A stretch of DNA of 64,000 nt from Arthrobacter pullicola (GTDB lineage: Bacteria; Actinomycetota; Actinomycetes; Actinomycetales; Micrococcaceae), in contig NZ_JACSQC010000010.1 in the NCBI RefSeq assembly GCF_014836875.1, positions 1 through 64,000 on the forward strand. Reading direction: 5' to 3'. A program made the position numbers and the translations under genes. The notes beneath the pieces are model-generated. The model was not told where the DNA came from, searched no databases, and saw only the letters and a list, made by a program, of their open reading frames with translations. Every line of letters begins with the position of its first letter. Within the stretch, counting starts at the first letter, position 1. Shown one piece after another: positions 26,312 through 33,381 of the stretch.

Positions 26312-26417
26312 CCGTCTTGAAAAGGGGCGCGTCTTGACGGCCGCCTGTCCCTAAAGGCGCGCGTTCGTTAAAGGGCGAACGTCCCTTAAGGCGGCCCGTC
26401 TTGAAAAGGGGCGCGTC
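26312..26417. repeat. 22-bp direct repeat with intervening hairpins
   Basis: CCGTCTTGAAAAGGGGCGCG followed by TC occurs at 26312-26333 and 26396-26417. Between them is a small hairpin (GTTCG...CGAAC). The region lies between convergent gene ends. Confidence 0.8.
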
Positions 26418-26436
26418 CCTCAAAGGGGGCGCGCCC
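26409..26436. terminator. probable bidirectional terminator
   Basis: GGGCGCG(T)CCC and GGG(GG)CGCGCCC pair around TCAAA, between the ketosynthase stop (26302) and the stop of the leftward DsbA-like gene (26454). Confidence 0.6.
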
Positions 26437-26453
26437 TCAGTCCGCGGCCGGGG

Positions 26454-27125
26454 TCAGTTGGCGACGGCCTCGTCCAGCGGTTCCTGGAGCTCGGCGTAGT
26501 CCACCGAATTCAGCTGGAGCATCTGGCCGTCCAGGATCAGGGTGGGGGTGCCTTTGACCTGCAGGGCCTTGGCATCTGCCAGGTCCTTCGCCACGCGGGC
26601 CTTGATGGCCTCGGAGGAGTAGTCGGCGCGGAACTTCTCCACGTCCAGGCCCAGGTCTTCGGCGTACTGGGCGAAGATGTCATCCGGGTCGATCTCGGCG
26701 GCCCAGTCCTCCTGATGCTCAAAGATGGTTGCCGCCATGTCCTGCAGCGCGCCCTGCTCCGCGGCGGCTTCCACGGCCTGGGCAGCCGGCTCGGCGTTCA
26801 GGTGCTTGGACAACGGGTAGTTCCGCACAAGGATGCGGACCTCGTCCCCGTAGTCTTCCGCGGCCTGCTGGATCAATGCGTCCATCTTGGCGCAGTAGGG
26901 GCACTCGTAGTCGGTGAAGAGGACCAGGGTGGCCTTGGGATCTGCCGGGTTGGTGATCGCCCGGGCATCCGCCGGCGCCACGATGTCCAGCTGCTCCGCT
27001 GAAAAGGTGGGTGCTGCCGATGCCGTGGCGGTCGTTTCGGGTGCCGATTCCGGTGCCGCGCAGGAGGCGACACCGCCCAAGGCGAGTACTGAAGCGATAA
27101 CCAGGGAAGGGACAGTCCTGCGCAT
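26454..27125 (-). CDS. DsbA-like thiol oxidoreductase lipoprotein
   Basis: 223 aa. Signal peptide with lipobox VASC (Cys about residue 22), then an Ala/Thr/Pro linker and a thioredoxin-fold DsbA-type domain. The active-site motif is CPYC in FTDYECPYCAKMD, and the cis-Pro is in KGTPTLILDG. It should act outside the membrane in disulfide formation or isomerisation. Monocistronic; convergent with the ketosynthase operon. Confidence 0.9.
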   Translation of the reverse strand: MRRTVPSLVIASVLALGGVASCAAPESAPETTATASAAPTFSAEQLDIVAPADARAITNPADPKATLVLFTDYECPYCAKMDALIQQAAEDYGDEVRILVRNYPLSKHLNAEPAAQAVEAAAEQGALQDMAATIFEHQEDWAAEIDPDDIFAQYAEDLGLDVEKFRADYSSEAIKARVAKDLADAKALQVKGTPTLILDGQMLQLNSVDYAELQEPLDEAVAN

Positions 27126-27340
27126 AGTTCCTTTCTGTGAAGGGAAGGCTGCTGCTTAGCGGATTTATCTACAATTTTTCCACCGGATTCCGGGGGATCG
27201 GAAGCCCGTTTCCGTGTGATTTCGGTCAGGCGGGAGTGTGGCCGGGGCTACGGCTGGGTTCCCTGCTGCTTCGACTGCTGGACGCCCTGCTGCTGCTCCC
27301 GCCCGGCAGCCTCCTGCCCGGCAGTCTCTCGCCGGGAAGC

Positions 27341-28249
27341 CTAGCGCTGGGCGGCTTCCAACCGGGCGATGCGCTCGCGGGCGGACCGTTCGGAGGGACC
27401 CATGTTGCCGAGCCCGAACCGGATCACCCGCAGCACCAGTTTCACCGGGCCGTGCACCGGCAGCTTGAAGGGGCCGATCGTGGGCTCCTTCAGCCCCAGC
27501 AGTTCGCGGTGCCGCGGTTCCAGGGACGCGACGGCGCCGGCGAACAGGACGCGGTACCCGATCAGCTGGTTCTTCGGCAGCGGAGGGTGGCGAAGAAAAT
27601 GCACCACCTCTTCGACCGTGGGGCTGGAACGCAGCTCGGGATCGAAGGCAGCCATCTGCTTCCGCAGTCCGGCCAGGTCCCGGGGCGGGTTCTCGATCTG
27701 CATCAGTTCACCGGCGGTGGCCCACTCGGCCACGTACTGGTCCGGTCCGCCGGGAATGGGCCCGCCGAACTCCATGTGCGAGGTCAGGAAGGCGTCGGTG
27801 AAGGCGAGATGGACCCATCGGGCGAGCTCGGGATCGTTCGCTGAGTATGGCCGAACCGTGCCGGCGGCGTCTTCGTAGGTGCCCCGAACCCGTTCGTGCA
27901 GCCGCAGCACCCAGTTCGAGGCGCTGCGTGCCGCCGTCGTATCCCCGTAGGTGACGGTGAAGATCCAGCGGATGGTGCCGGCGAGCCGGCCGAGCGGGTC
28001 TTCTTTGTAATTGGAGTAGTCGCGCACTCCGGCCATCGCTCCCGGGTGCAGGGCCTGCAGCAGCAGGGCGCGGATCCCGGCGATGATCGTGGTCATGGAG
28101 CCATGGACCGCCCAGACGGCGGAGTCCGGGCCGTAGTAGCCGGGGTCGGTGCCGTTGGCGAGCTCGAGTTCCCATTCCGGGATGGTCTCGGAGTTGTTGC
28201 TGAACGTGCCGACGAGCTGCCGCCGCCAGGAAGAAAGAAGCTTGCCCAT
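27341..28249 (-). CDS. oxygenase MpaB-family (DUF2236) protein
   Basis: 302 aa. Family features are the N-terminal AVWAVHGSMTTIIAGIRALLLQALHPGAMAGV segment, the downstream Arg/Tyr-rich region and a conserved His (HMEFG). Family members are haem-dependent latex-clearing or mycophenolate-side-chain oxygenases, or uncharacterised; the substrate here is unknown. The start at ATG 28247-28249 (MGKLLSSW) is chosen because upstream sequence overlaps arsR and is not protein-like. The 215 nt after its stop carry short GCCCGGCAG-like repeats and no gene. Confidence 0.8.
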   Translation of the reverse strand: MGKLLSSWRRQLVGTFSNNSETIPEWELELANGTDPGYYGPDSAVWAVHGSMTTIIAGIRALLLQALHPGAMAGVRDYSNYKEDPLGRLAGTIRWIFTVTYGDTTAARSASNWVLRLHERVRGTYEDAAGTVRPYSANDPELARWVHLAFTDAFLTSHMEFGGPIPGGPDQYVAEWATAGELMQIENPPRDLAGLRKQMAAFDPELRSSPTVEEVVHFLRHPPLPKNQLIGYRVLFAGAVASLEPRHRELLGLKEPTIGPFKLPVHGPVKLVLRVIRFGLGNMGPSERSARERIARLEAAQR

Positions 28250-28322
28250 TTGTCCAGTATGGTCCCGGAGGCTGGAGGTGTCAGCACGGGGTTCGCCGGG
28301 CGGCGCCAGCCGACGGCGGCAC

Positions 28323-28673
28323 CTAGCGCGGGGAGAGAACAGCTGCGGCGCGCTCCAAGGCGCCAGGGACAATGGAGTAGTACGCCCAGACACCGCGCTT
28401 TTCACGGTGCAGGATCCCGGCGTCCACAAGGATCTTCAGGTGATGCGAGACGGTGGGCTGACCCAGGCCAACCGGTTCTGTCAGGTCGCAGACGCAGGCC
28501 TCCTTGTTGTCCTGGGCGGCAATCAGGGAGACCAGACGCAGCCGGGTCGGCTCTGCCACAGCTTTGAGTAACTGGGCAAAGCGCTGGGCCTCCTCTGCGC
28601 TGATGGCCTCCTGAGTCACTGGCGTGCAGCACACCTCGGCAACAGGAGCGGAAGCTGGCTGGAGGGTCTTCAT
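28323..28673 (-). CDS. arsR: arsenic-responsive ArsR repressor
   Basis: 116 aa winged-helix repressor. With the ATG at 28673 the adjacent cysteines fall at positions 15 and 16 (EVCCTP), the same numbering as the As(III)-binding Cys15-Cys16 pair of the Corynebacterium ArsR. Further cysteines are at 60 and 62 (CVCDL). HTH: LGQPTVSHHLKILVDAGI. A GTG 15 nt upstream is an alternative start. Divergent from acr3, with an operator between. Confidence 0.92.
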   Translation of the reverse strand: MKTLQPASAPVAEVCCTPVTQEAISAEEAQRFAQLLKAVAEPTRLRLVSLIAAQDNKEACVCDLTEPVGLGQPTVSHHLKILVDAGILHREKRGVWAYYSIVPGALERAAAVLSPR

Positions 28674-28691
28674 TCCTCCATTATGCACAGA

Positions 28692-28752
28692 TTGACATCC
28701 GTCGATGCCTGACGGAATACTCGGGAGGGACGGATATCGACATTGATCGATA
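28692..28752 (+). promoter_or_regulatory. acr3 promoter and ArsR operator
   Basis: TTGACA (28692-28697), an 18-nt spacer and AATACT (28716-28721), then the inverted repeat TATCGA-CATTGA-TCGATA (28735-28752) across the expected start site. ArsR proteins bind such repeats and release on arsenite. Confidence 0.72.
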
Positions 28753-28780
28753 CCTAATCGCAGATCACCGGAGGAGTTAA

Positions 28781-29893
28781 GTGAGCAATCCCGCTACGCC
28801 GGCGGAAGCTGGCCAGGTTCCGGCCAGGCTGTCGACCCTGGACCGGTTCCTGCCCGTCTGGATCCTTGCCGCGATGGGCGCGGGCCTGCTGCTGGGCCGG
28901 GTGGTGCCGGGCATCGGTCCCGCACTGGATTCGCTGAAGGTAGCCAACGTGTCGCTGCCCATCGCCGTCGGCCTGCTGGTGATGATGTATCCGGTGCTGG
29001 CCAAGGTCCGCTACAACGAGACCCGGGCAGTGGTGACGGACCGGAAGCTGATGATCACTTCCCTGGTGCTGAACTGGCTGGCCGCACCGGCGTTTATGTT
29101 CGCGCTCGCCTGGATCTTCCTCCCGGGCCTGCCCGAATACCGCACCGGGCTGATCATCGTGGGCCTGGCCCGCTGTATCGCGATGGTGATGATCTGGAAC
29201 GACCTCGCCTGTGGCGACCGGGAGGCTGCCGCCGTGCTGGTGGCCATCAACTCCGTCTTCCAGGTCCTGGCCTTCGGCGCACTGGGCTGGTTCTACCTGC
29301 AGGTCCTGCCGGGGTGGCTGGGACTGCAGACCACGAGCGTGGAGTTCTCCTTCTGGGCCATCACCAGCAGCGTCCTGATCTTCCTGGGCATCCCGCTGCT
29401 GGCTGGCTTCCTCACCCGCACCGTCGGGGAGAAAGCCCGGGGCCGCGACTGGTACGAGGGCACGTTCCTGCCCAAACTCGGCCCGTGGGCCCTGTACGGG
29501 CTGCTGTTCACGATCGTGCTGCTGTTCGCCCTCCAGGGGGATGAAATCACCTCCAACCCGCTCGACGTCGTGCGGATCGCGCTGCCGCTGCTGCTCTACT
29601 TCGTCGTGGTGTTCGGCATCGGCATGCTGCTGGGCAGGCTCCTGAACCTGGGTTACCCCCGCACCACCACGCTGGCGTTTACCGCGGCGGGCAACAACTT
29701 TGAACTGGCCATCGCTGTGGCCATCGGTACCTACGGGGTGACCTCCGGGCAGGCGCTGGCCGGCGTCGTTGGTCCGCTGATTGAAGTACCCGTCCTGGTG
29801 GCTCTCGTTTACGTTGCCCTCTGGGCGCGGAGGAAATACTGGCCCGCTGCCGAACCCGTCCTTACCTCCTCCACGGGAAAGACGAATCGATGA
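28781..29893 (+). CDS. acr3: Acr3 arsenite efflux permease
   Basis: 370 aa with ten hydrophobic helices. The family motif GLARCIAMVMIWNDLACGD includes the conserved Cys essential in Acr3, and FTAAGNNFELAIAVAIGTYG is typical of the C-terminal half. Extrudes As(OH)3. The GTG start follows GGAGGAG. The stop overlaps the arsC ATG (ATGA). Second resistance step after ArsC. Confidence 0.96.
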   Translation: MSNPATPAEAGQVPARLSTLDRFLPVWILAAMGAGLLLGRVVPGIGPALDSLKVANVSLPIAVGLLVMMYPVLAKVRYNETRAVVTDRKLMITSLVLNWLAAPAFMFALAWIFLPGLPEYRTGLIIVGLARCIAMVMIWNDLACGDREAAAVLVAINSVFQVLAFGALGWFYLQVLPGWLGLQTTSVEFSFWAITSSVLIFLGIPLLAGFLTRTVGEKARGRDWYEGTFLPKLGPWALYGLLFTIVLLFALQGDEITSNPLDVVRIALPLLLYFVVVFGIGMLLGRLLNLGYPRTTTLAFTAAGNNFELAIAVAIGTYGVTSGQALAGVVGPLIEVPVLVALVYVALWARRKYWPAAEPVLTSSTGKTNR

Positions 29894-30306
29894 GTTCAGG
29901 CACTGAAAAGCCCTCCGTCCTGTTCGTCTGCGTGCACAACGCCGGCCGGTCCCAGATGGCGGCTGCCTACCTGCGGGCCCTTGGCCAGGGGCGGATTGAG
30001 GTCCGCTCCGCGGGCTCCGCACCCGCAGACGCCGTCAACCCCGCCGCCGTGGCAGCCATGGCGGAGGACGGCATCGATATGTCCGCGGAGCTGCCAAAGG
30101 TGCTGACCGTCGAAGCAGTCCGGGAGTCCGACGTCGTGATCACCATGGGCTGCGGCGATGCCTGCCCCATCTTCCCCGGCAAACGCTACGAGGACTGGAA
30201 GCTTGAGGATCCCGCAGGCCAGGGGCTGGACGCCGTACGGCCCATCCGCGACGAGATCAAGGTCCGCACTCAGGCGCTCATCGCCGATCTGCTTCCGGCC
30301 GACTAA
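29890..30306 (+). CDS. arsC: arsenate reductase (LMW phosphatase type)
   Basis: 138 aa. The phosphatase loop CVHNAGRSQ sits near the N-terminus; the later cysteines are in MGCGDACPIFPGKRYEDW, and the Asp of EDPAG completes the site. Reduces As(V) to As(III), which Acr3 exports. In actinobacteria this class uses mycothiol or thioredoxin. Translationally coupled to acr3. Confidence 0.93.
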   Translation: MSSGTEKPSVLFVCVHNAGRSQMAAAYLRALGQGRIEVRSAGSAPADAVNPAAVAAMAEDGIDMSAELPKVLTVEAVRESDVVITMGCGDACPIFPGKRYEDWKLEDPAGQGLDAVRPIRDEIKVRTQALIADLLPAD

Positions 30307-30330
30307 TACCCAACCAAAGGAAACCTTTTT

Positions 30331-31779
30331 ATGTCTACCGACACCCCCGCTGAGCTTCCCGTCGCCGTGATTGGTGCCGGCCCCGTGGGCCTGGCCGCCG
30401 CGGCCGAGCTGCTGGAACGTGGCCTGACGCCGATCATCTTCGAATCCGGGCAGACGCCCGCGGCCGCCGTCGCTTCCTGGGGCCACATCCGGCTGTTCTC
30501 GCCGTGGCAGTACGACGTCGACGCCGCCGCCCGCCGCCTGCTCGCGTCCACCGGATGGCAGGAGCCTGACGGCGAGACGCTGCCTACCGGTGCCGAACTC
30601 CTGGAGCAGTACCTGCGGCCGCTGGCCGCCGTTCCGGCTATTGCCGCGGCGCTGCACACCTCCACCCGGGTCCTGTCCGTCAGCCGCGAAGGGCTGGACA
30701 AGACCCGCACTTCAGGGCGCGAGACGACGCCGTTCCTGGTCCGGGTGCGCAACGACGAGGGCACGGTCACCGATTACCGGGCCCGGGCAGTTATTGATGC
30801 TTCGGGTACCTGGTCCACACCGAACCCGCTGGGCCAGGCGGGGCTGCCTGCCGTTGGTGAAGTGGAGGCTTTCGAGGCCGGGCTGATCACCGGGCCGCTG
30901 CCTGATGTCACCGGGCGGGACCGGGACCGGTTCGCGGGCAAACACGTGCTGGTGGTGGGTGCCGGACACTCGGCAGCCAACACCCTGCTGGAACTGGGGG
31001 AACTTGCGGCGCAGGCCCGAGGCACCAGGATCAGCTGGGCCATCCGCAATGCTTCCCCGGCCGGGGTCTACGGCGGCGGTGACCTGGACGGCCTGCCTGC
31101 CCGCGGAGCACTGGGCAGCCGGCTGCGCACCCTGGTGGAGGAAGGGCGCATCGAACTGCACACCTCCTTCACCATCACCGGCTTCAAACCCTCGGACACC
31201 CTGGCCGTCATCGGCAGCACCCCGGCAGGGGAGCAGCAGCTGGACGTGGACCTGCTGGTCCCGGCCACCGGTTTCCGCCCGGACCTGGACATGCTGCGCG
31301 AAATCCGGCTGGACCTTGACCCGGCAGTGGAGGCACCGCGGGAACTCGGTCCGCTGATCGACCCCGAGTTCCACAGCTGCGGCACCGTGGCACCCCACGG
31401 CGCCAAAATGCTGTCCCACCCGGAGAAGGACTTCTACATTGTGGGCATGAAGTCCTATGGGCGGGCCCCCACGTTCCTGATGGCCACCGGCTATGAGCAG
31501 GTCCGCTCCATTGCCGCAGCCCTGGCCGGAGACCAGCAGGCCGCCAACGACGTGCAGCTGGTCCTGCCCGAAACGGGCGTCTGCTCCACCGATCTCGGCA
31601 GCAGCTGCGACGCGCCTGCTGCCGAAGGCCCAGCGGAGTCCTGCTGCGGGACCTCTGCGGCCCCTGAATCGGAGCCTGCGGCGTCGTCGTGCTGTGGAAC
31701 GGACACCGCACCGGAATCGCAGTTCCTGGGTATTCCTACCGGACTGGCCCACGGCCGTTCAGCGCAGCGGGGCAGTTAA
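30331..31779 (+). CDS. FAD-dependent oxidoreductase of arsenic operon with Cys-rich tail
   Basis: 482 aa flavoprotein. FAD motif GAGPVGLAAAAELLERG at the start; NADPH motif VVGAGHSAANTLLELG near residue 212, as in flavin monooxygenases of the ArsO type. The C-terminal 60 residues are a separate low-complexity tail with two SCCGT motifs (residues about 440 and 458) and CSTDLGSSC, which could bind As(III) or another thiophilic metal. It ends the acr3-arsC operon 24 nt after arsC. The stop codon TAA shares bases with the convergent gene's stop (TTAA). Confidence 0.82.
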   Translation: MSTDTPAELPVAVIGAGPVGLAAAAELLERGLTPIIFESGQTPAAAVASWGHIRLFSPWQYDVDAAARRLLASTGWQEPDGETLPTGAELLEQYLRPLAAVPAIAAALHTSTRVLSVSREGLDKTRTSGRETTPFLVRVRNDEGTVTDYRARAVIDASGTWSTPNPLGQAGLPAVGEVEAFEAGLITGPLPDVTGRDRDRFAGKHVLVVGAGHSAANTLLELGELAAQARGTRISWAIRNASPAGVYGGGDLDGLPARGALGSRLRTLVEEGRIELHTSFTITGFKPSDTLAVIGSTPAGEQQLDVDLLVPATGFRPDLDMLREIRLDLDPAVEAPRELGPLIDPEFHSCGTVAPHGAKMLSHPEKDFYIVGMKSYGRAPTFLMATGYEQVRSIAAALAGDQQAANDVQLVLPETGVCSTDLGSSCDAPAAEGPAESCCGTSAAPESEPAASSCCGTDTAPESQFLGIPTGLAHGRSAQRGS

Positions 31780-32327
31780 TTCTGCACTGTGGCAGCGGGA
31801 ACTGACTGTTCCAGCGCCGGGCCAGCGGGCACGGGGTCGCCTGCGGGCAGAAAGAATAGGGCACCCAACAGCGTGATGGTCAGCGACGCAGCGCTGATGA
31901 GGATAGGCAGCCAATCCACCGCACGACGGCGCGAGGACCCTCGCGGGAACGTCACCAACCCGGCAACCAGGGCTCCGAAAGCAAGCGGAACAGCCACAAA
32001 GGGCAGGATGAAGACCAGAATCAAGCTCAGGAACGCAGCCACCGTGGCGGCCACATTTCCCCACGTCGCAGTACGAGACTCCGGTTCCGCAGCGCTTCCA
32101 GAGGCTTCGCGGGCGATCCGCTCCACGGGTCCCAACTCGTGCAGGATTGTTCGGACTGCTTCTGGAGCATGTTGTCCGGCGTCCAGCGCGTCAATGATGT
32201 GTTCACGCACCGATGCGACGATTTCCTCCCGGTCCGCCGAATGGGCCAGCGCGTGCTCAAGGTCGGCGAGGTACGCAGCAACGAGCGGTGAATCGGGCAG
32301 CGGCTTCTTTATTGCATCGGCGTTCAC
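31776..32327 (-). CDS. HAAS/DUF1700-type membrane protein
   Basis: 183 aa. The N-terminal alpha-helical domain (VAAYLADLEHALA...EEIVASVREHIIDAL...VRTILHELGPVERIA) is typical of the PadR-associated HAAS domain. Three or four helices follow (FLSLILVFILPFVAVPLAFG, WLPILISAASLTITLLGALFF). The start overlaps the padR stop (ATGA). Such proteins usually partner PadR regulators in envelope-stress modules. Confidence 0.78.
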   Translation of the reverse strand: MNADAIKKPLPDSPLVAAYLADLEHALAHSADREEIVASVREHIIDALDAGQHAPEAVRTILHELGPVERIAREASGSAAEPESRTATWGNVAATVAAFLSLILVFILPFVAVPLAFGALVAGLVTFPRGSSRRRAVDWLPILISAASLTITLLGALFFLPAGDPVPAGPALEQSVPAATVQN

Positions 32328-32668
32328 TCTTCGGCCTCCTTTAAAGCTGAGGTGACTGCTGCGGTGAAGGGTCCCCAGGCATCCTGGAAGGACGCCAGGG
32401 CAGCCTCCCCCTGCTGGGTGAGTTTGTAATATCGCCGCGGCGGCCCCGAGGCGGATTCCTGCCAGGTGGTTTCGACCATTCCCTGTTTGCGAAGCCGGGC
32501 GAGGAGCGGATAGAGAGTTCCTTCGCTGGCGAATAAGGCCGGAAAACGGGAGAGATCCGTGGCCAGTTGCAGACCATAGGATGGCGCACGAAGCAGCTGC
32601 GCCATGACGCAGTATTCAAGTACGCCCTTGCGGAGCTGGACGAGAATGGCTTCCTGCTGGGTATCCAC
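32324..32668 (-). CDS. PadR-family transcriptional regulator
   Basis: 114 aa from GTG 32668 (MDTQQEAILVQLRKGVLEYCVM, typical family N-terminus; AGGG 8 nt upstream). Winged helix with SEGTLYPLLARLRKQGMVE and GPPRRYYKLTQQGE. An in-frame ATG at 32695 abuts a perfect inverted repeat and is less likely to be the start. Operon with the HAAS gene; probably autoregulated. Confidence 0.88.
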   Translation of the reverse strand: MDTQQEAILVQLRKGVLEYCVMAQLLRAPSYGLQLATDLSRFPALFASEGTLYPLLARLRKQGMVETTWQESASGPPRRYYKLTQQGEAALASFQDAWGPFTAAVTSALKEAEE

Positions 32669-32695
32669 ACGCCACACCCTAGCGGTATCTTGCAT

Positions 32696-32714
32696 CAATA
32701 GGTAGCCCCTATTG
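32696..32714. promoter_or_regulatory. inverted repeat, probable PadR operator
   Basis: CAATAGG-TAGCC-CCTATTG is a perfect 7-5-7 inverted repeat 28 nt upstream of the padR GTG start. Position and symmetry fit PadR autorepression. Confidence 0.6.
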
Positions 32715-32788
32715 ACGGGCGATTTCCGGCTGACGCTGCTGCGCACCAAGAAGCCCTCTGGGCTGGGGGAACCGTTGTGGGGAGTGGG

Positions 32789-33097
32789 TTACCCGCCCAC
32801 CGGATCGTGCTCCGCAATCTCGCGGAGGATCATGAGGTTGTTCCGGAGTGCTTCGTTGCCGGCCTCCGTGCTGGCGATCCACGTTCGCATCTGACGACCG
32901 TACTGGCGTTTTTCGATCGTGATGAATCCTGCGTCGTCGAGCCGGGTGAGGTTTTGGGAGAGGCTGGAATCTGAGAGATCGACGGCGTCCCGCAGGATGG
33001 AGAACTCGCACTCATCCACCGAGCCGAGATAGCACATGATCGAAAAGCGCACGGGGGAGTGGATCAGCGCGTTCAGCTCATGACGGGGGTGTCTCAT
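32789..33097 (-). CDS. winged-helix transcriptional regulator (ArsR/MarR-like)
   Basis: 102 aa single-domain DNA-binding protein: LIHSPVRFSIMCYLG, SILRDAVDLSDSSLSQNLTRLDDAGFITIEKRQYGRQMRTWIASTEAG. The recognition helix and wing are intact; there are no metal-binding cysteine pairs. It lies about 285 nt downstream of jetC on the same strand, where jetD would be expected, but it is not jetD. Role unknown. The interval 33098-33381 holds no gene. Confidence 0.82.
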   Translation of the reverse strand: MRHPRHELNALIHSPVRFSIMCYLGSVDECEFSILRDAVDLSDSSLSQNLTRLDDAGFITIEKRQYGRQMRTWIASTEAGNEALRNNLMILREIAEHDPVGG

Positions 33098-33324
33098 CGT
33101 GGCAGCGTCTGATCGGCAGGATGACGCGCAGCGGGGGAGTAGTTCTTGTTGGCGGAATCAATCACGCAAGCAGTTTACGGACCGTAAAGCACTTGTCTAG
33201 AAGTTTTTTCTGCAGAGAGTGTCCGGGTGCGTGCGGGTGCCGGGTGCGAGGTGCCCAGGTGCGGACGTGGACAGTGCCAAGCTACGGAGGGGTTGGCACC
33301 GTCGTTGAATGACGGGCATGGGCC

Positions 33325-33378
33325 GACGGGCCAGGGCGGGCGCCCGCCCGCCGGCGCCCGCCCGGGCCCGCCCCGCGA
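33325..33378 (-). other. G-run/palindromic GC tract after jetC
   Basis: Six runs of three or four cytosines on the plus strand (33344-33375), i.e. G-runs on the jetC coding strand separated by 1-7 nt. GGCGGGCGCCCGCC within it is self-complementary. It could fold as a hairpin terminator or as a G-quadruplex. Confidence 0.5.
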
Positions 33379-33381
33379 GCG

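Noticed and set aside
32789-33097. The small gene after jetC as a divergent JetD
   Set aside because: It is a 102-residue winged-helix regulator with no TOPRIM or nuclease features.
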